13,820 nucleotides of DNA from RUG11867 sp964553435 (lineage in GTDB: Bacteria > Bacillota_I > Bacilli_A > RF39 > UBA660), in the NCBI GenBank assembly GCA_964553435.1, contig CAZKKM010000042.1, positions 1 to 13,820 of the forward strand. Reading direction: 5' to 3'. Both the position numbers and the translations under genes were made by a program. Below are positions 1 through 6,564 of the stretch, piece by piece. Under the pieces are notes generated by a model. That model did not search any database and was not told the origin of the DNA. It worked only from the letters and a program-made list of their open reading frames with translations. Numbering within the stretch: position 1 is the stretch's first letter; each line of letters starts with the position of its first letter.

Positions 1-1
1 A

Positions 2-1492
2 CCTAAATTGTTAGAAAAAATTAGACCTATATTAAAAAAGAGAAAAGAATTACATGAAAAATATTCTAGAAAAGCAGATGCTTCTACTTTAATGTACTCC
101 GATTCGGATAATAAAACCGTTATACCTTTTGAAAAGTTTATTACTGATTTAGCAACAGGTTATACAAGTGGAACTCCAGTATATAGTGTAACGGACACGA
201 TTGATGAAGATAAAAAACGACTTCTTGAGTTATTGTTGGACAAGAAACAAACTGATGAAGACTATAAAAAAAGTATGGAAATTATAATCGATTATGTGAC
301 GAGTTTTAATGATGATGCCACAGAGAATTATGATTTGATTCATGACATACTTGAAATGACCGCGTGCTATGAAATTCTATACGAAAATGATGATAATGAA
401 ATAGTTTACGCAAAATACGATCCACTTCAAACTGTTGCGATATGGGATTATAATATGCCAGCAAATCTGATAGGCTTGATTCGTGTATGGGAAGAAGAAG
501 ATTTATACGATTCACTTACTACTAAAGTCGAACTGACCGACATAAATGGTACAAAATCTTATGATGTAAATGGCGAAGTAGTTTCGGAAGGGGAATATGA
601 AAACCACAATTGGGGTGATGTCCCCGGATTCGCTGTCGAGGTAGACTTTGCAATATTTGAAACGTGTGAAGATATAATCAGAGCATTTGAGCAACTGATA
701 CAAAATGTACGAAACACCTTTGAATATAATGATAGTTACTGTAAACTAGAAATTAAAAACTACGTTCCTGAAAACCCTATGATTATAACAAATGACGAAG
801 GCAAGGAAATATTGAATCCGGCTCGAGTATTAGAAGATGAGCGATGGATTAAGAGTAGGACTATATATGTTGGCCCTGATGGCGACGTCGGTTGGTTGAC
901 TAAACAATTGGATGCAAATGGTGTTACGACAATATTAAAAACATATATTGTTTTGATTTTCCAAATAGCAGGTATACCAAATACAAGCGATCTAGCATTC
1001 AACAGCACAGACCTAAACGCAAGTGCAATAGATCGTAAATTTTATGTGATGAATATGTCCACCGCGAGTATTGTTGCACAATTAAAAAAGGCATATACGA
1101 GACGATGGGAATTAATATTTGGCCGAATAAATCTTAAAAAAGGGACACAATTTGATTTTAGAGATATCAATATAGAACTTCCTAAAAACTTACCTGCCAA
1201 TGATGATGAAAAAATAGACAGTATGCTCAAACTTCAAAATATTTTATCTTTACAGACTATTATTGAGAAGTTAGGCTATAACTATCTTGACGAAAAGAAT
1301 AAAAAAGATGCCGAAGCCGAGGATAACATGCTGAATAATATTGAACGTATGAAAATGTTAGAAGGTGCTGGTGCTGAAATAGGAGATAGTACATTGCAAG
1401 AACAAACTGGAAAAGAAGAAATGCAAACTTCAAAATCTAGTGATGATATCATTAAAGAGGTAGACGAGAAGAAAAAGGATGATGAAGAATAG
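2..1492 (+). CDS. Portal protein, SPP1 gp6-like (5' partial)
   Basis: This is the portal, the dodecameric ring at one capsid vertex through which DNA is packaged and ejected and on which the head-tail connector assembles. The frame is open to the left edge of the window. A TTG at position 8 is unlikely to be the true start, so probably only a short N-terminal piece is missing. The visible ~497 residues match the usual length of SPP1-type portals. Family features are the basic helical N-terminus (KKRKELHEKYSRKAD), the segment around TDLATGYTSGTPVYS, an acidic middle, and a highly charged C-terminal tail rich in Glu/Lys/Asp. The following gene starts ten bases after the TAG stop and is the MuF-type minor head protein, the standard neighbour of this portal family. 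The family call rests on sequence recognition and gene order, with no search done. Confidence 0.88.
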   Translation, partial: PKLLEKIRPILKKRKELHEKYSRKADASTLMYSDSDNKTVIPFEKFITDLATGYTSGTPVYSVTDTIDEDKKRLLELLLDKKQTDEDYKKSMEIIIDYVTSFNDDATENYDLIHDILEMTACYEILYENDDNEIVYAKYDPLQTVAIWDYNMPANLIGLIRVWEEEDLYDSLTTKVELTDINGTKSYDVNGEVVSEGEYENHNWGDVPGFAVEVDFAIFETCEDIIRAFEQLIQNVRNTFEYNDSYCKLEIKNYVPENPMIITNDEGKEILNPARVLEDERWIKSRTIYVGPDGDVGWLTKQLDANGVTTILKTYIVLIFQIAGIPNTSDLAFNSTDLNASAIDRKFYVMNMSTASIVAQLKKAYTRRWELIFGRINLKKGTQFDFRDINIELPKNLPANDDEKIDSMLKLQNILSLQTIIEKLGYNYLDEKNKKDAEAEDNMLNNIERMKMLEGAGAEIGDSTLQEQTGKEEMQTSKSSDDIIKEVDEKKKDDEE

Positions 1493-1502
1493 AGGTGTTT
1501 AA

Positions 1503-2957
1503 ATGACAAACGAGGAAATATTAAACTCTCGGTGGAAAAGCGTTGATAAATACCTTAAAAATTATCTTAAACATTATAAAGAGATTAATTTTAAAACAAG
1601 AGACAGCCTTCAAACGATTTTTGATAGTATAGATGTTCCATATAATGATCTCAACAAAACAGTGCCGTCACACATTAAAAACCGCTTAAATAGATATATC
1701 GATGAATTGAAAGAGAACAACTTATTACAGGGTTATTTTGGATATACAGCGAAGTTACTACGCAATCGCAAAAGTATTAATTATGGAGAATATCTTGAAT
1801 TTATGATCTTAAGTGTGTATATCAAAGAATATTACGAAATAAAGGACTATAATACAGATTCGTTTTATCGTATTTGCGAGAATGCTTATAATCAGGGAAT
1901 AAAAGACATAAGAAGAATAAAAACAGTTAAAAGTGAGACATTTAATATGTCCATTTTTTATACATTAATGAATCTTCCCCTGTTAGAAACGACTGCGGAA
2001 AATTATCTTTATTCAATTTCTCTTACAAACGCAAATGATATGTATAAACAAACACTTATTAATCTTCAATTAGAAAAAGGCTTAAATGTGGACAATCACT
2101 TTTTTAGGGATGTTTTTCAAAAGCAAATGAATAGATATATCAATTTTAATGGTGATAAGTTGAGCGGCGCCATTGTGAACATATCCGAAAATCTTGTAAA
2201 TAAATCTTACTTACAAGCAGGACTAGACAATGACGTCGAACAATGCCGATTTATTTCTGAAATTGATAATAGAACAACAAAGATGTGTGAATCTCTTGAT
2301 AATCAGTTATTTTATTTAAATAAAATGAACATATACCAACGATATAGTGAAGCCGACAAAAAGTATGTAACTTACCACACAAATGGATTGGCATTAGGCG
2401 AAAACTTACCACCTATCAACAATCACTTTCATTGGTGCAGGAGTACAATAACATATTTGATTGATAAATCTTTCGAAGATATTTATAATATAACTAACAA
2501 AGAAGCATTCTTTGAAAAGATAAATATGAAAGACGTTGATAAAAAACTAGAAGAGTATGAAAAATCGATTAGACACTCCGACAAAGAAAATATGATAGTT
2601 ATATGTCCTGATGGAATAGTTTATCGCTTTATAGGCGACACGGACAGTGTAACTCTTAAGGATGTAGACTTGACAGGTGCGATAATAACCCATAATCATC
2701 CAATAGAAGAAACATGCTTTTCTTTTGAAGGAGATGATAGAAGGTTTTGGAATAGTCATCCTGAACTAAACGTTTTAAGAGGTACTGATGAAATATACAC
2801 TTATCAGTTTAGTAGAATAGATTTAAATATCGATCATACCATCTTATACGATAATATCTTCGATATGCCTTTCGAAGAAAGTCAACACATACAAAATATC
2901 GAAAAAGCAAAGGAGTTCCATTATGGATATACGAGAAGACAAATTTCAGTTAAATAA
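1503..2957 (+). CDS. Minor head protein, phage Mu gpF/SPP1 gp7-like, with C-terminal HNHP (JAMM-like) domain
   Basis: This is a minor capsid (head morphogenesis) protein, expected in low copy near the portal and possibly ejected with DNA. A ribosome binding site AGAGGTG lies just before the ATG. Residues ~1-250 are helical. The MuF core follows: the D-x-R-T-T-x-x-C-x-x-L-D motif at residues 255-266 and the PP...H-x-C-R motif ending at Cys312-Arg313. After a short linker (~340-355), residues ~355-450 form a second domain built around HNHP at 397-400, with a Ser at 407, Asp at 411/412 and a later LNVLRG...YTYQF stretch. That layout resembles RadC/JAB (JAMM) metallo-domains that occur at the end of some phage MuF proteins. 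The Asp lies one residue further from the Ser than in the classic HxHx7SxxD motif, so activity is uncertain. The protein is longer than a bare MuF protein (SPP1 gp7 is about 300 aa). MuF assignment is firm; the C-terminal domain call is an inference. Confidence 0.85.
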   Translation: MTNEEILNSRWKSVDKYLKNYLKHYKEINFKTRDSLQTIFDSIDVPYNDLNKTVPSHIKNRLNRYIDELKENNLLQGYFGYTAKLLRNRKSINYGEYLEFMILSVYIKEYYEIKDYNTDSFYRICENAYNQGIKDIRRIKTVKSETFNMSIFYTLMNLPLLETTAENYLYSISLTNANDMYKQTLINLQLEKGLNVDNHFFRDVFQKQMNRYINFNGDKLSGAIVNISENLVNKSYLQAGLDNDVEQCRFISEIDNRTTKMCESLDNQLFYLNKMNIYQRYSEADKKYVTYHTNGLALGENLPPINNHFHWCRSTITYLIDKSFEDIYNITNKEAFFEKINMKDVDKKLEEYEKSIRHSDKENMIVICPDGIVYRFIGDTDSVTLKDVDLTGAIITHNHPIEETCFSFEGDDRRFWNSHPELNVLRGTDEIYTYQFSRIDLNIDHTILYDNIFDMPFEESQHIQNIEKAKEFHYGYTRRQISVK

Positions 2958-3108
2958 CTTTAAAAATGGTAGTCCCGAAATGATTAAAGAATTCAATGAA
3001 CGATTGACTGAACTATTCAAAAAGAAACTTCCAACTAAAGAAGCCAAAATTGAATTTGAAAAAATAAAAAAAGAACTCAAAGAAAAATACAACACTCAAA
3101 AAAAATGA
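2923..3108 (+). CDS. Small charged helical protein, unknown function
   Basis: This 61-residue protein overlaps the last 35 bases of the minor head gene in another frame. It is supported by a good ribosome binding site (AAAGGAG, about six bases before the ATG). The composition is very Lys/Glu-rich (about half charged), and the second half (KEAKIEFEKIKKELKEKY) is almost certainly a long helix. There is no signal peptide or membrane segment. Its TGA stop lies at the first bases of the 3' arm of a terminator hairpin, so it is the last gene of the upstream transcript segment. I do not recognise a family. By position it could be a head accessory protein, or a partner of the domain at the C-terminus of the minor head protein with which its gene overlaps; both are guesses. 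Confidence 0.6.
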   Translation: MDIREDKFQLNNFKNGSPEMIKEFNERLTELFKKKLPTKEAKIEFEKIKKELKEKYNTQKK

Positions 3109-3117
3109 GTGTTTTTT
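3091..3117 (+). terminator. Intrinsic terminator overlapping a stop codon
   Basis: AACACTCA (3091-3098) pairs perfectly with TGAGTGTT (3106-3113) around a loop of seven As. The hairpin runs directly into Ts, making a six-T tract at 3112-3117. The TGA stop of the small gene is at 3106-3108, inside the 3' arm, so translating ribosomes could disrupt the hairpin. Part of the A-rich 5' flank would also serve as a T-rich tail on the opposite strand, but no minus-strand gene needs it. Confidence 0.75.
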
Positions 3118-3120
3118 CAT

Positions 3121-3197
3121 CTAGTAATAGCACAATTTGGTAGTGTACGTGCCTTGGGCGCATGGGGTTGGGGGTTCAAATCCCTCTTACTAGACCA
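3121..3197 (+). tRNA. tRNA-Pro (anticodon UGG), CCA encoded
   Basis: A complete cloverleaf can be folded by eye. The acceptor stem CTAGTAA (3121-3127) pairs perfectly with TTACTAG (3187-3193). The D stem is GCAC (3130-3133) with GTGT (3143-3146), and its nine-base loop contains GG. The anticodon stem is CGTGC (3148-3152) with GCATG (3160-3164), loop CTTGGGC, anticodon TGG at 3155-3157 followed by G37. The variable loop is GGGTT. The T stem is GGGGG (3170-3174) with CCCTC (3182-3186), loop TTCAAAT. The discriminator is A3194, then an encoded CCA. Tertiary-pair positions are kept: T8-A14, A15-T48, G18/G19 with T55/C56. C1-G72 and A73 are the expected proline identity elements. It would read the CCA and CCT codons used by the adjacent virion genes. 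There is no obvious promoter of its own, and a terminator lies immediately upstream, so expression probably needs readthrough and RNase processing. Confidence 0.9.
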
Positions 3198-3218
3198 TTT
3201 ATGCCAGTGATGGCGCCG

Positions 3219-3242
3219 ACTCAATAGAAATATTGAGTTTTT
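3219..3242 (+). terminator. Intrinsic terminator downstream of the tRNA
   Basis: ACTCAATA (3219-3226) pairs perfectly with TATTGAGT (3231-3238) around a GAAA tetraloop. The stem continues into Ts (3237-3242 is GTTTTT, then G and TTT). It lies 21 bases after the tRNA CCA end and separates the portal/minor-head/tRNA segment from the scaffold-capsid segment. Confidence 0.8.
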
Positions 3243-3248
3243 GTTTGG

Positions 3249-3286
3249 TTTAATTCACCGTAACGAATTGGTGTAATTCACCTTAA
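3249..3286 (+). promoter_or_regulatory. Direct repeats and weak promoter candidate upstream of the scaffold gene
   Basis: TAATTCACC occurs twice (3251-3259 and 3274-3282), start to start 23 bp, each followed after a base or two by TAA. GAATT (3265-3269) and AATTC (3275-3279) form an inverted repeat around GGTGT. TGTAAT at 3272-3277 preceded by TGG could be an extended -10 element. No convincing -35 is visible at the right distance. Because a terminator lies just upstream, a promoter for the scaffold-capsid genes would make sense here, but the base evidence is weak. Confidence 0.3.
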
Positions 3287-3295
3287 ACATTGTTT

Positions 3296-3309
3296 GGGCG
3301 CTTTCGCCC
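3296..3309 (+). promoter_or_regulatory. GC hairpin in the scaffold gene leader
   Basis: GGGCG (3296-3300) pairs with CGCCC (3305-3309) around CTTT. This is an unusually GC-rich little stem in an AT-rich leader, six bases before the ribosome binding site of the scaffold gene. There is no T-run after it, so it is not a terminator. It may stabilise the mRNA 5' region or affect initiation. Role unproven. Confidence 0.4.
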
Positions 3310-3314
3310 GTGAT

Positions 3315-3322
3315 AGAAAGGA
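3315..3322 (+). promoter_or_regulatory. Ribosome binding site that decides the scaffold start
   Basis: AGAAAGGA lies eight bases before ATG 3331. It falls downstream of the in-frame GTG at 3310, which has only the GC hairpin in front of it. This makes ATG 3331 the likely start. Confidence 0.7.
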
Positions 3323-3330
3323 CGTTGATT

Positions 3331-3924
3331 ATGAAAAATAATCAAAAATTTATGCCTCTTCATATTCAGTTATTTGCTGATGGAGAAGGTACAGAGGTAA
3401 CTCCAACCGATAATGGAGCAGTTGAAACACCAAAGGAAGAGCCTAAAAAAGAAGAAAAGACTTATTCCCGCGATGAAGTAAACAAAATGATATCTGCAGA
3501 AAGAGAAAAGATCAAAGCAGAAATCAAAAAACAGGCCGATGAAGAAAAAACAGAAGCCGAAAAATTGGCCAAGATGGATGCCGATGAAAAACACAAGTAT
3601 GAACTAGAAAAGGAACGAAAAGAAAAAAATGATGCCTTATCTAAATTGAATGCTTATGAACTAAAAGATCAAGCAACCAAAATGGCAACTGAAAAGGAAA
3701 TGGACGTCTCCTTGCTTGACCTTATCGATTATTCGAATGAGACTGCCGAAACCGTCAAAACAAAGTTAGAAACAATTGACAGCGTGGTTAAAAAAGCAGT
3801 TGAAAAAGGAATAACCGAAAGATTAAGAGAAAAGAGTCCACGTCAAGTATCTAATCCGATTTCAAATTCAGATAAAAGTTACTTGGACAAAAAATATGAA
3901 AAAAATCCATATTACAAGAAATAA
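3331..3924 (+). CDS. Capsid scaffolding protein (DUF4355-like)
   Basis: This protein guides assembly of the major capsid protein into a procapsid and is then removed. It has 197 residues from ATG 3331, which is preferred to the in-frame GTG at 3310 because of ribosome binding site placement. The N-terminal LHIQLFAD stretch is a hallmark of scaffold/capsid proteins of Firmicutes phages. Next come an acidic, Thr/Pro/Glu-rich linker, then a long Lys/Glu/Ala coiled coil (about residues 45-105) opening with TYSRDEVNKMI, as in DUF4355. The end is basic and Ser/Asn/Tyr-rich, the usual capsid-contact region (DKSYLDKKYEKNPYYKK). The very high charge and lack of hydrophobic core fit a scaffold. It lies directly upstream of the major capsid gene, 19 bases apart, which is the standard order. 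Confidence 0.85.
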   Translation: MKNNQKFMPLHIQLFADGEGTEVTPTDNGAVETPKEEPKKEEKTYSRDEVNKMISAEREKIKAEIKKQADEEKTEAEKLAKMDADEKHKYELEKERKEKNDALSKLNAYELKDQATKMATEKEMDVSLLDLIDYSNETAETVKTKLETIDSVVKKAVEKGITERLREKSPRQVSNPISNSDKSYLDKKYEKNPYYKK

Positions 3925-3943
3925 AAAAGGAGAGTGATGCCAA

Positions 3944-5029
3944 ATGGCAAAATATGGAAATCAATATGTTGATGAACAATATATTAAGGCAATAGAACCA
4001 AACCTTTATACAGATGAAGTTCTTATACCGGGAGTTACATTTAGCACTGATATCGTAGAGGGGCCGGCAGGTGGCTACTATGCTCATAAGTTAGATGATG
4101 GAAATGAAGTTACACCAGGTAAACCTGGCAGAGATTTTGACGATGAGGCAGCAGAAGATGACTTGATACAAGTTTCATATAATAATAACTTCCAAAAGTC
4201 TAGAAAAATTTATGGAGTACAAGCAGCTGCGGTAAAGTTCAATGCCGGTGAAGAATATCTTGCTAACGCATTAAATGTTACTAAACAGGGACGTAGATAT
4301 TCAGCAATCGCATGTATGGTAAATGAGGGTACATTATATGGTGATACTACGCCAACAACAAAGGAAAATGTAGTTGATAAAATTACTAATTTAAGAAAAG
4401 CCGTAAAAGATAACTATGGCCAAGCGAATTTCTTGCTTACTAACACCAATGTTTATGCAATTTGCTTACAGGTTTTAGGTCTTAAATCTACTGACGATCC
4501 TGCAGTCATAAGCGCACAACTTATCAAGCGTTTTGGATTAAGTATTATCGAATGTAATTCATTTGATAGAAAAGGAGTTAAATACTACGATTACAGTGGC
4601 GAACTAAAAACAGTTGACTTAGATAACGTAGAGATGATCTGTGGTTATAATGAAGCATTCAAGTTAGATGATAACTTTGCCGTGTATAGATTAATCGATA
4701 GTGAAAACTTCGCAGGCTCTAAAGCACAAGTTGAATATAATACTGCAGTGCGTGTCGTAAGCCCAGTACAAATTATAGTTAAAAAGGTTTCTTCAAGTGT
4801 GTCATACACAGTTACTTATGATGCTAATGGTGGAACAGGCACTATTGCACCAGTAACATACACTGGAACACCTATAACTTTAAGTGACGGTACAGGATTG
4901 ACTGGCCCTACTGGGAAAACCGTTTTTAAAGGTTGGGCAAAAACTGCGAATGCTACATCTGCAAGTGTAACAAGTCTATTCACACCTACTAAAGATACAA
5001 CTTTATATGCTGTATGGGCAACTGAATAG
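3944..5029 (+). CDS. Major capsid protein (HK97 fold) with C-terminal Listeria-Bacteroides-repeat-like domain
   Basis: This is the main shell protein. Residues 1-~283 are the capsid proper. The N-terminal arm runs from AKYGNQYVDEQYIK. Then come VLIPGVTFSTDIVEGPAGGY and a long central helix with ITNLRKAVKDNYGQANFLLTN, typical of HK97-fold capsids of Firmicutes phages. The core ends in an AVRVVSPVQIIVKK strand. After a short Ser linker, residues ~286-361 are an added domain. It starts YTVTYDANGG, continues with a small glycine/threonine β region and FKGWAKTAN, and ends TTLYAVWATE, the pattern of the Flg_new/InlB B-repeat β-grasp family. The fusion is in frame with no sign of recoding, so every subunit would carry it, presumably on the capsid surface. 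The ribosome binding site AAAGGAG sits about 11 bases before the ATG; an out-of-frame ATG at 3937 is too close to it. Confidence 0.88.
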   Translation: MAKYGNQYVDEQYIKAIEPNLYTDEVLIPGVTFSTDIVEGPAGGYYAHKLDDGNEVTPGKPGRDFDDEAAEDDLIQVSYNNNFQKSRKIYGVQAAAVKFNAGEEYLANALNVTKQGRRYSAIACMVNEGTLYGDTTPTTKENVVDKITNLRKAVKDNYGQANFLLTNTNVYAICLQVLGLKSTDDPAVISAQLIKRFGLSIIECNSFDRKGVKYYDYSGELKTVDLDNVEMICGYNEAFKLDDNFAVYRLIDSENFAGSKAQVEYNTAVRVVSPVQIIVKKVSSSVSYTVTYDANGGTGTIAPVTYTGTPITLSDGTGLTGPTGKTVFKGWAKTANATSASVTSLFTPTKDTTLYAVWATE

Positions 5030-5050
5030 TGATAGAAAGGAGCAATCATA

Positions 5051-5377
5051 ATGACTATGGAAACTAAAATTTTAAAAGAGATCGAGGCGGATTTATCTTC
5101 TAATTATTATGGAGATGAAGAAGTTTTGAAATCACTGTTAGACGATGTCATAAATGATGCTCTTTTCATGTCTAACAGAAAAAATAAGACTGATAGGGAT
5201 AATCAGTTAGATATTTTGAAAAGCAATATTAAAAAGGCTGTAAAATCAATTTATTTACAGAGAGGAACTGAAGATGTTTCTAGTAGTTCATCAAATGGAG
5301 TATCCAATAATTATAGTAATGCCATAGAAATTATGGAAAAAGATATAATTAGACAAAACAAGAGGTTAATGATATGA
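5051..5377 (+). CDS. Head-tail connector / head completion adaptor (SPP1 gp15-like)
   Basis: This 108-residue, mainly helical protein is expected to form the ring docked under the portal. A strong ribosome binding site AAAGGAG lies eight bases before the ATG. The helices EIEADLSSNYYGDEEVLKSLLDDVIND and a second helix with DILKSNIKKAVKSIYLQRG are followed by a Ser-rich loop (GTEDVSSSSSNGVS) and a C-terminal helix ending IIRQNKRLMI. The pattern 'RG-x-E-x-V-S-S...G-x-S...' followed by a basic end is typical of Firmicutes connector proteins. It follows the capsid gene directly and overlaps the next gene by an ATGA, which suggests translational coupling. Size, fold and order support the role; the exact family was not searched. 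Confidence 0.72.
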   Translation: MTMETKILKEIEADLSSNYYGDEEVLKSLLDDVINDALFMSNRKNKTDRDNQLDILKSNIKKAVKSIYLQRGTEDVSSSSSNGVSNNYSNAIEIMEKDIIRQNKRLMI

Positions 5378-5706
5378 GTCAACTTCGCCGATTGAAACCA
5401 TGTGAATTAAAAATCATAAAGAGTGTTAAAAACTCAAATGGTACTTTTAAAGATTCTTATGTAAAAGTTGATTCTTATAGAGTAACACTGCAAGAATTGA
5501 CAGATGAAGTGAGTGCTAATATCTATGGTGCAAAAATAAACAATACATATCGAATTTCTTCAGTTAATCACTTACTGGAACTTTATTTATCTTCGAAATC
5601 CACAGATGGCAACGATAACATATCTAAATATGTTATTTTTTTAAACGATAAAAAATATAAAATCGTCTCGGTTAAATCGAAGTGGATAGACATCGAACTC
5701 TTATGA
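5374..5706 (+). CDS. Head closure / head-tail joining protein (SPP1 gp16-like)
   Basis: This 110-residue, β-rich protein is the probable second ring of the neck, which closes the filled head and accepts the tail. It starts in an ATGA overlap with the connector gene and ends in an ATGA overlap with the next gene. Short strands alternate (CELKIIKSVKN, DSYRVTLQELTD, YVIFLNDKKYKIVSVKS), and the end (KKYKIVSVKSKWIDIELL) fits the small β-barrel of head-closure proteins, which often finish with a 'Y-x-I-x-S-V' strand. The identity rests on size, β content and position between an adaptor-like and an HK97-gp10-like gene. No catalytic residues are expected. Confidence 0.62.
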   Translation: MSQLRRLKPCELKIIKSVKNSNGTFKDSYVKVDSYRVTLQELTDEVSANIYGAKINNTYRISSVNHLLELYLSSKSTDGNDNISKYVIFLNDKKYKIVSVKSKWIDIELL

Positions 5707-6182
5707 GAAAAATTGGTGAATTAAGTAGATCGTTGTCAAAGTGGAGTGAAGATTTAGAAAAGCGATTGATCGTAGCACAGCAAAATACTGCTAAAAAGAT
5801 GCATAGAGATATCGTATCAGAAGCTCCTACTAGAAGTGGTAAATACGTATCAACTATTCAAATTGGAGAAACAGTAGTCAGCAAAGATAAAATCTCGACT
5901 GCTGTTTTTTCTGATTTATTAGTCGGTGGTGATAATCCTAAATGGGCAAAAGTTCCATTAGCGGCACTTTTGGAATGGGGAACAGGAATTATGGGATCAA
6001 CAACAAATAGGTATCCTCATGGATACAGTTACAGGTTAACCCCGTGGTGTTATTACGATAATTACTTACATATGTTCGTTACAACTAGAGGAATGATTGC
6101 TAGACCTCATTTTCATCCATCGCTACAGAAAAATAAGAAAGTATACAGAGAAGAAATAAGAAAGGCTGTGAAAAATAAATGA
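5703..6182 (+). CDS. Neck/tail completion protein, HK97 gp10-like
   Basis: This protein of the HK97 gp10 family acts at the head-tail interface of siphoviruses. I chose ATG 5703 (159 aa), which overlaps the previous stop as ATGA like its neighbours. An upstream in-frame ATG at 5682 would need a 25-base overlap and has no better ribosome binding site. The N-terminal helix (SLSKWSEDLEKRLIVAQQNTAKKMH) leads to 'EAPTRSGKYVSTIQIG', the family's 'P-x-x-T-G-x-L/Y-x-x-S/T-I' element. Later come LLEWGTGIMG and MIARPHFHPSLQ, which match the conserved 'V/LE-x-GT' and 'P-x-PF-x-x-P' elements. It ends in a basic helix. The motif set makes this the most secure of the small connector calls. It overlaps the following gene by ATGA. 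Confidence 0.75.
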   Translation: MRKIGELSRSLSKWSEDLEKRLIVAQQNTAKKMHRDIVSEAPTRSGKYVSTIQIGETVVSKDKISTAVFSDLLVGGDNPKWAKVPLAALLEWGTGIMGSTTNRYPHGYSYRLTPWCYYDNYLHMFVTTRGMIARPHFHPSLQKNKKVYREEIRKAVKNK

Positions 6183-6553
6183 ATGAATTAAGAGATATTA
6201 TTCAATCAAAACTTAATGAGATTGATAGTATCGATAGTGGGCCACCGATTCCCGATGATATCGTGGAACTCGGCAAAACTTATTTCGGATACGAATTACA
6301 AGAGGATAGCATCGATAGCGATATGGATAGGAATTATACTATGCAAATGAGTCTTACAGGTAGACTAGTAAGAAAAAATGATCCTACGGAAAATACTTTA
6401 GAAAAAATTGATATTGCTTTATCAAAATTAAAATCAAAACTTAAAGAATTGAACATTAAGTATAGTTACCGTGATATTTCGATGGACAATGGTATAAGGA
6501 AAATACTTGTTACAGGAAATGTCACTTATAACGAAATAAAGAAAAAAATATAG
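6179..6553 (+). CDS. Tail terminator / tail completion protein (SPP1 gp17-like position)
   Basis: This 124-residue α/β protein starts in an ATGA overlap with the gp10-like gene. The order helix (ELRDIIQSKLNEID), loop with paired prolines (GPPIPDD), strand, a central strand YTMQMSLTGRLVRKN, a long basic helix (EKIDIALSKLKSKLKELN), and final strands (YSYRDISMD, KILVTGNVTYNEI) fits the fold of tail terminators such as lambda gpU and SPP1 gp17. The gene lies just before the tail tube gene, where the terminator is normally found. There is no diagnostic motif, so the assignment is by fold impression and synteny. Confidence 0.6.
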   Translation: MNELRDIIQSKLNEIDSIDSGPPIPDDIVELGKTYFGYELQEDSIDSDMDRNYTMQMSLTGRLVRKNDPTENTLEKIDIALSKLKSKLKELNIKYSYRDISMDNGIRKILVTGNVTYNEIKKKI

Positions 6554-6564
6554 GAGGTATAACT

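Noticed and set aside
3121..3197. tRNA as a prophage attachment site (attB/attL) or window-crossing host tRNA
   Set aside because: Virion genes in conventional order continue on both sides and there is no integrase or repeated tRNA 3' end, so the tRNA belongs to the phage genome.
3203..3214. GCCA-GTGA-TGGC mini-hairpin after the tRNA
   Set aside because: Only four base pairs; easily due to chance. It may assist 3' processing but gives no firm support.
3310..3330. GTG start for the scaffold gene
   Set aside because: It sits directly against the GC hairpin without a ribosome binding site. AGAAAGGA is well placed for ATG 3331, and the protein then begins with a family-typical N-terminus.
5682..5702. 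Upstream ATG for the HK97 gp10-like gene
   Set aside because: It would overlap the previous gene by 25 bases. The ATG at 5703 forms the ATGA overlap used by neighbouring genes and gives the usual N-terminal length.
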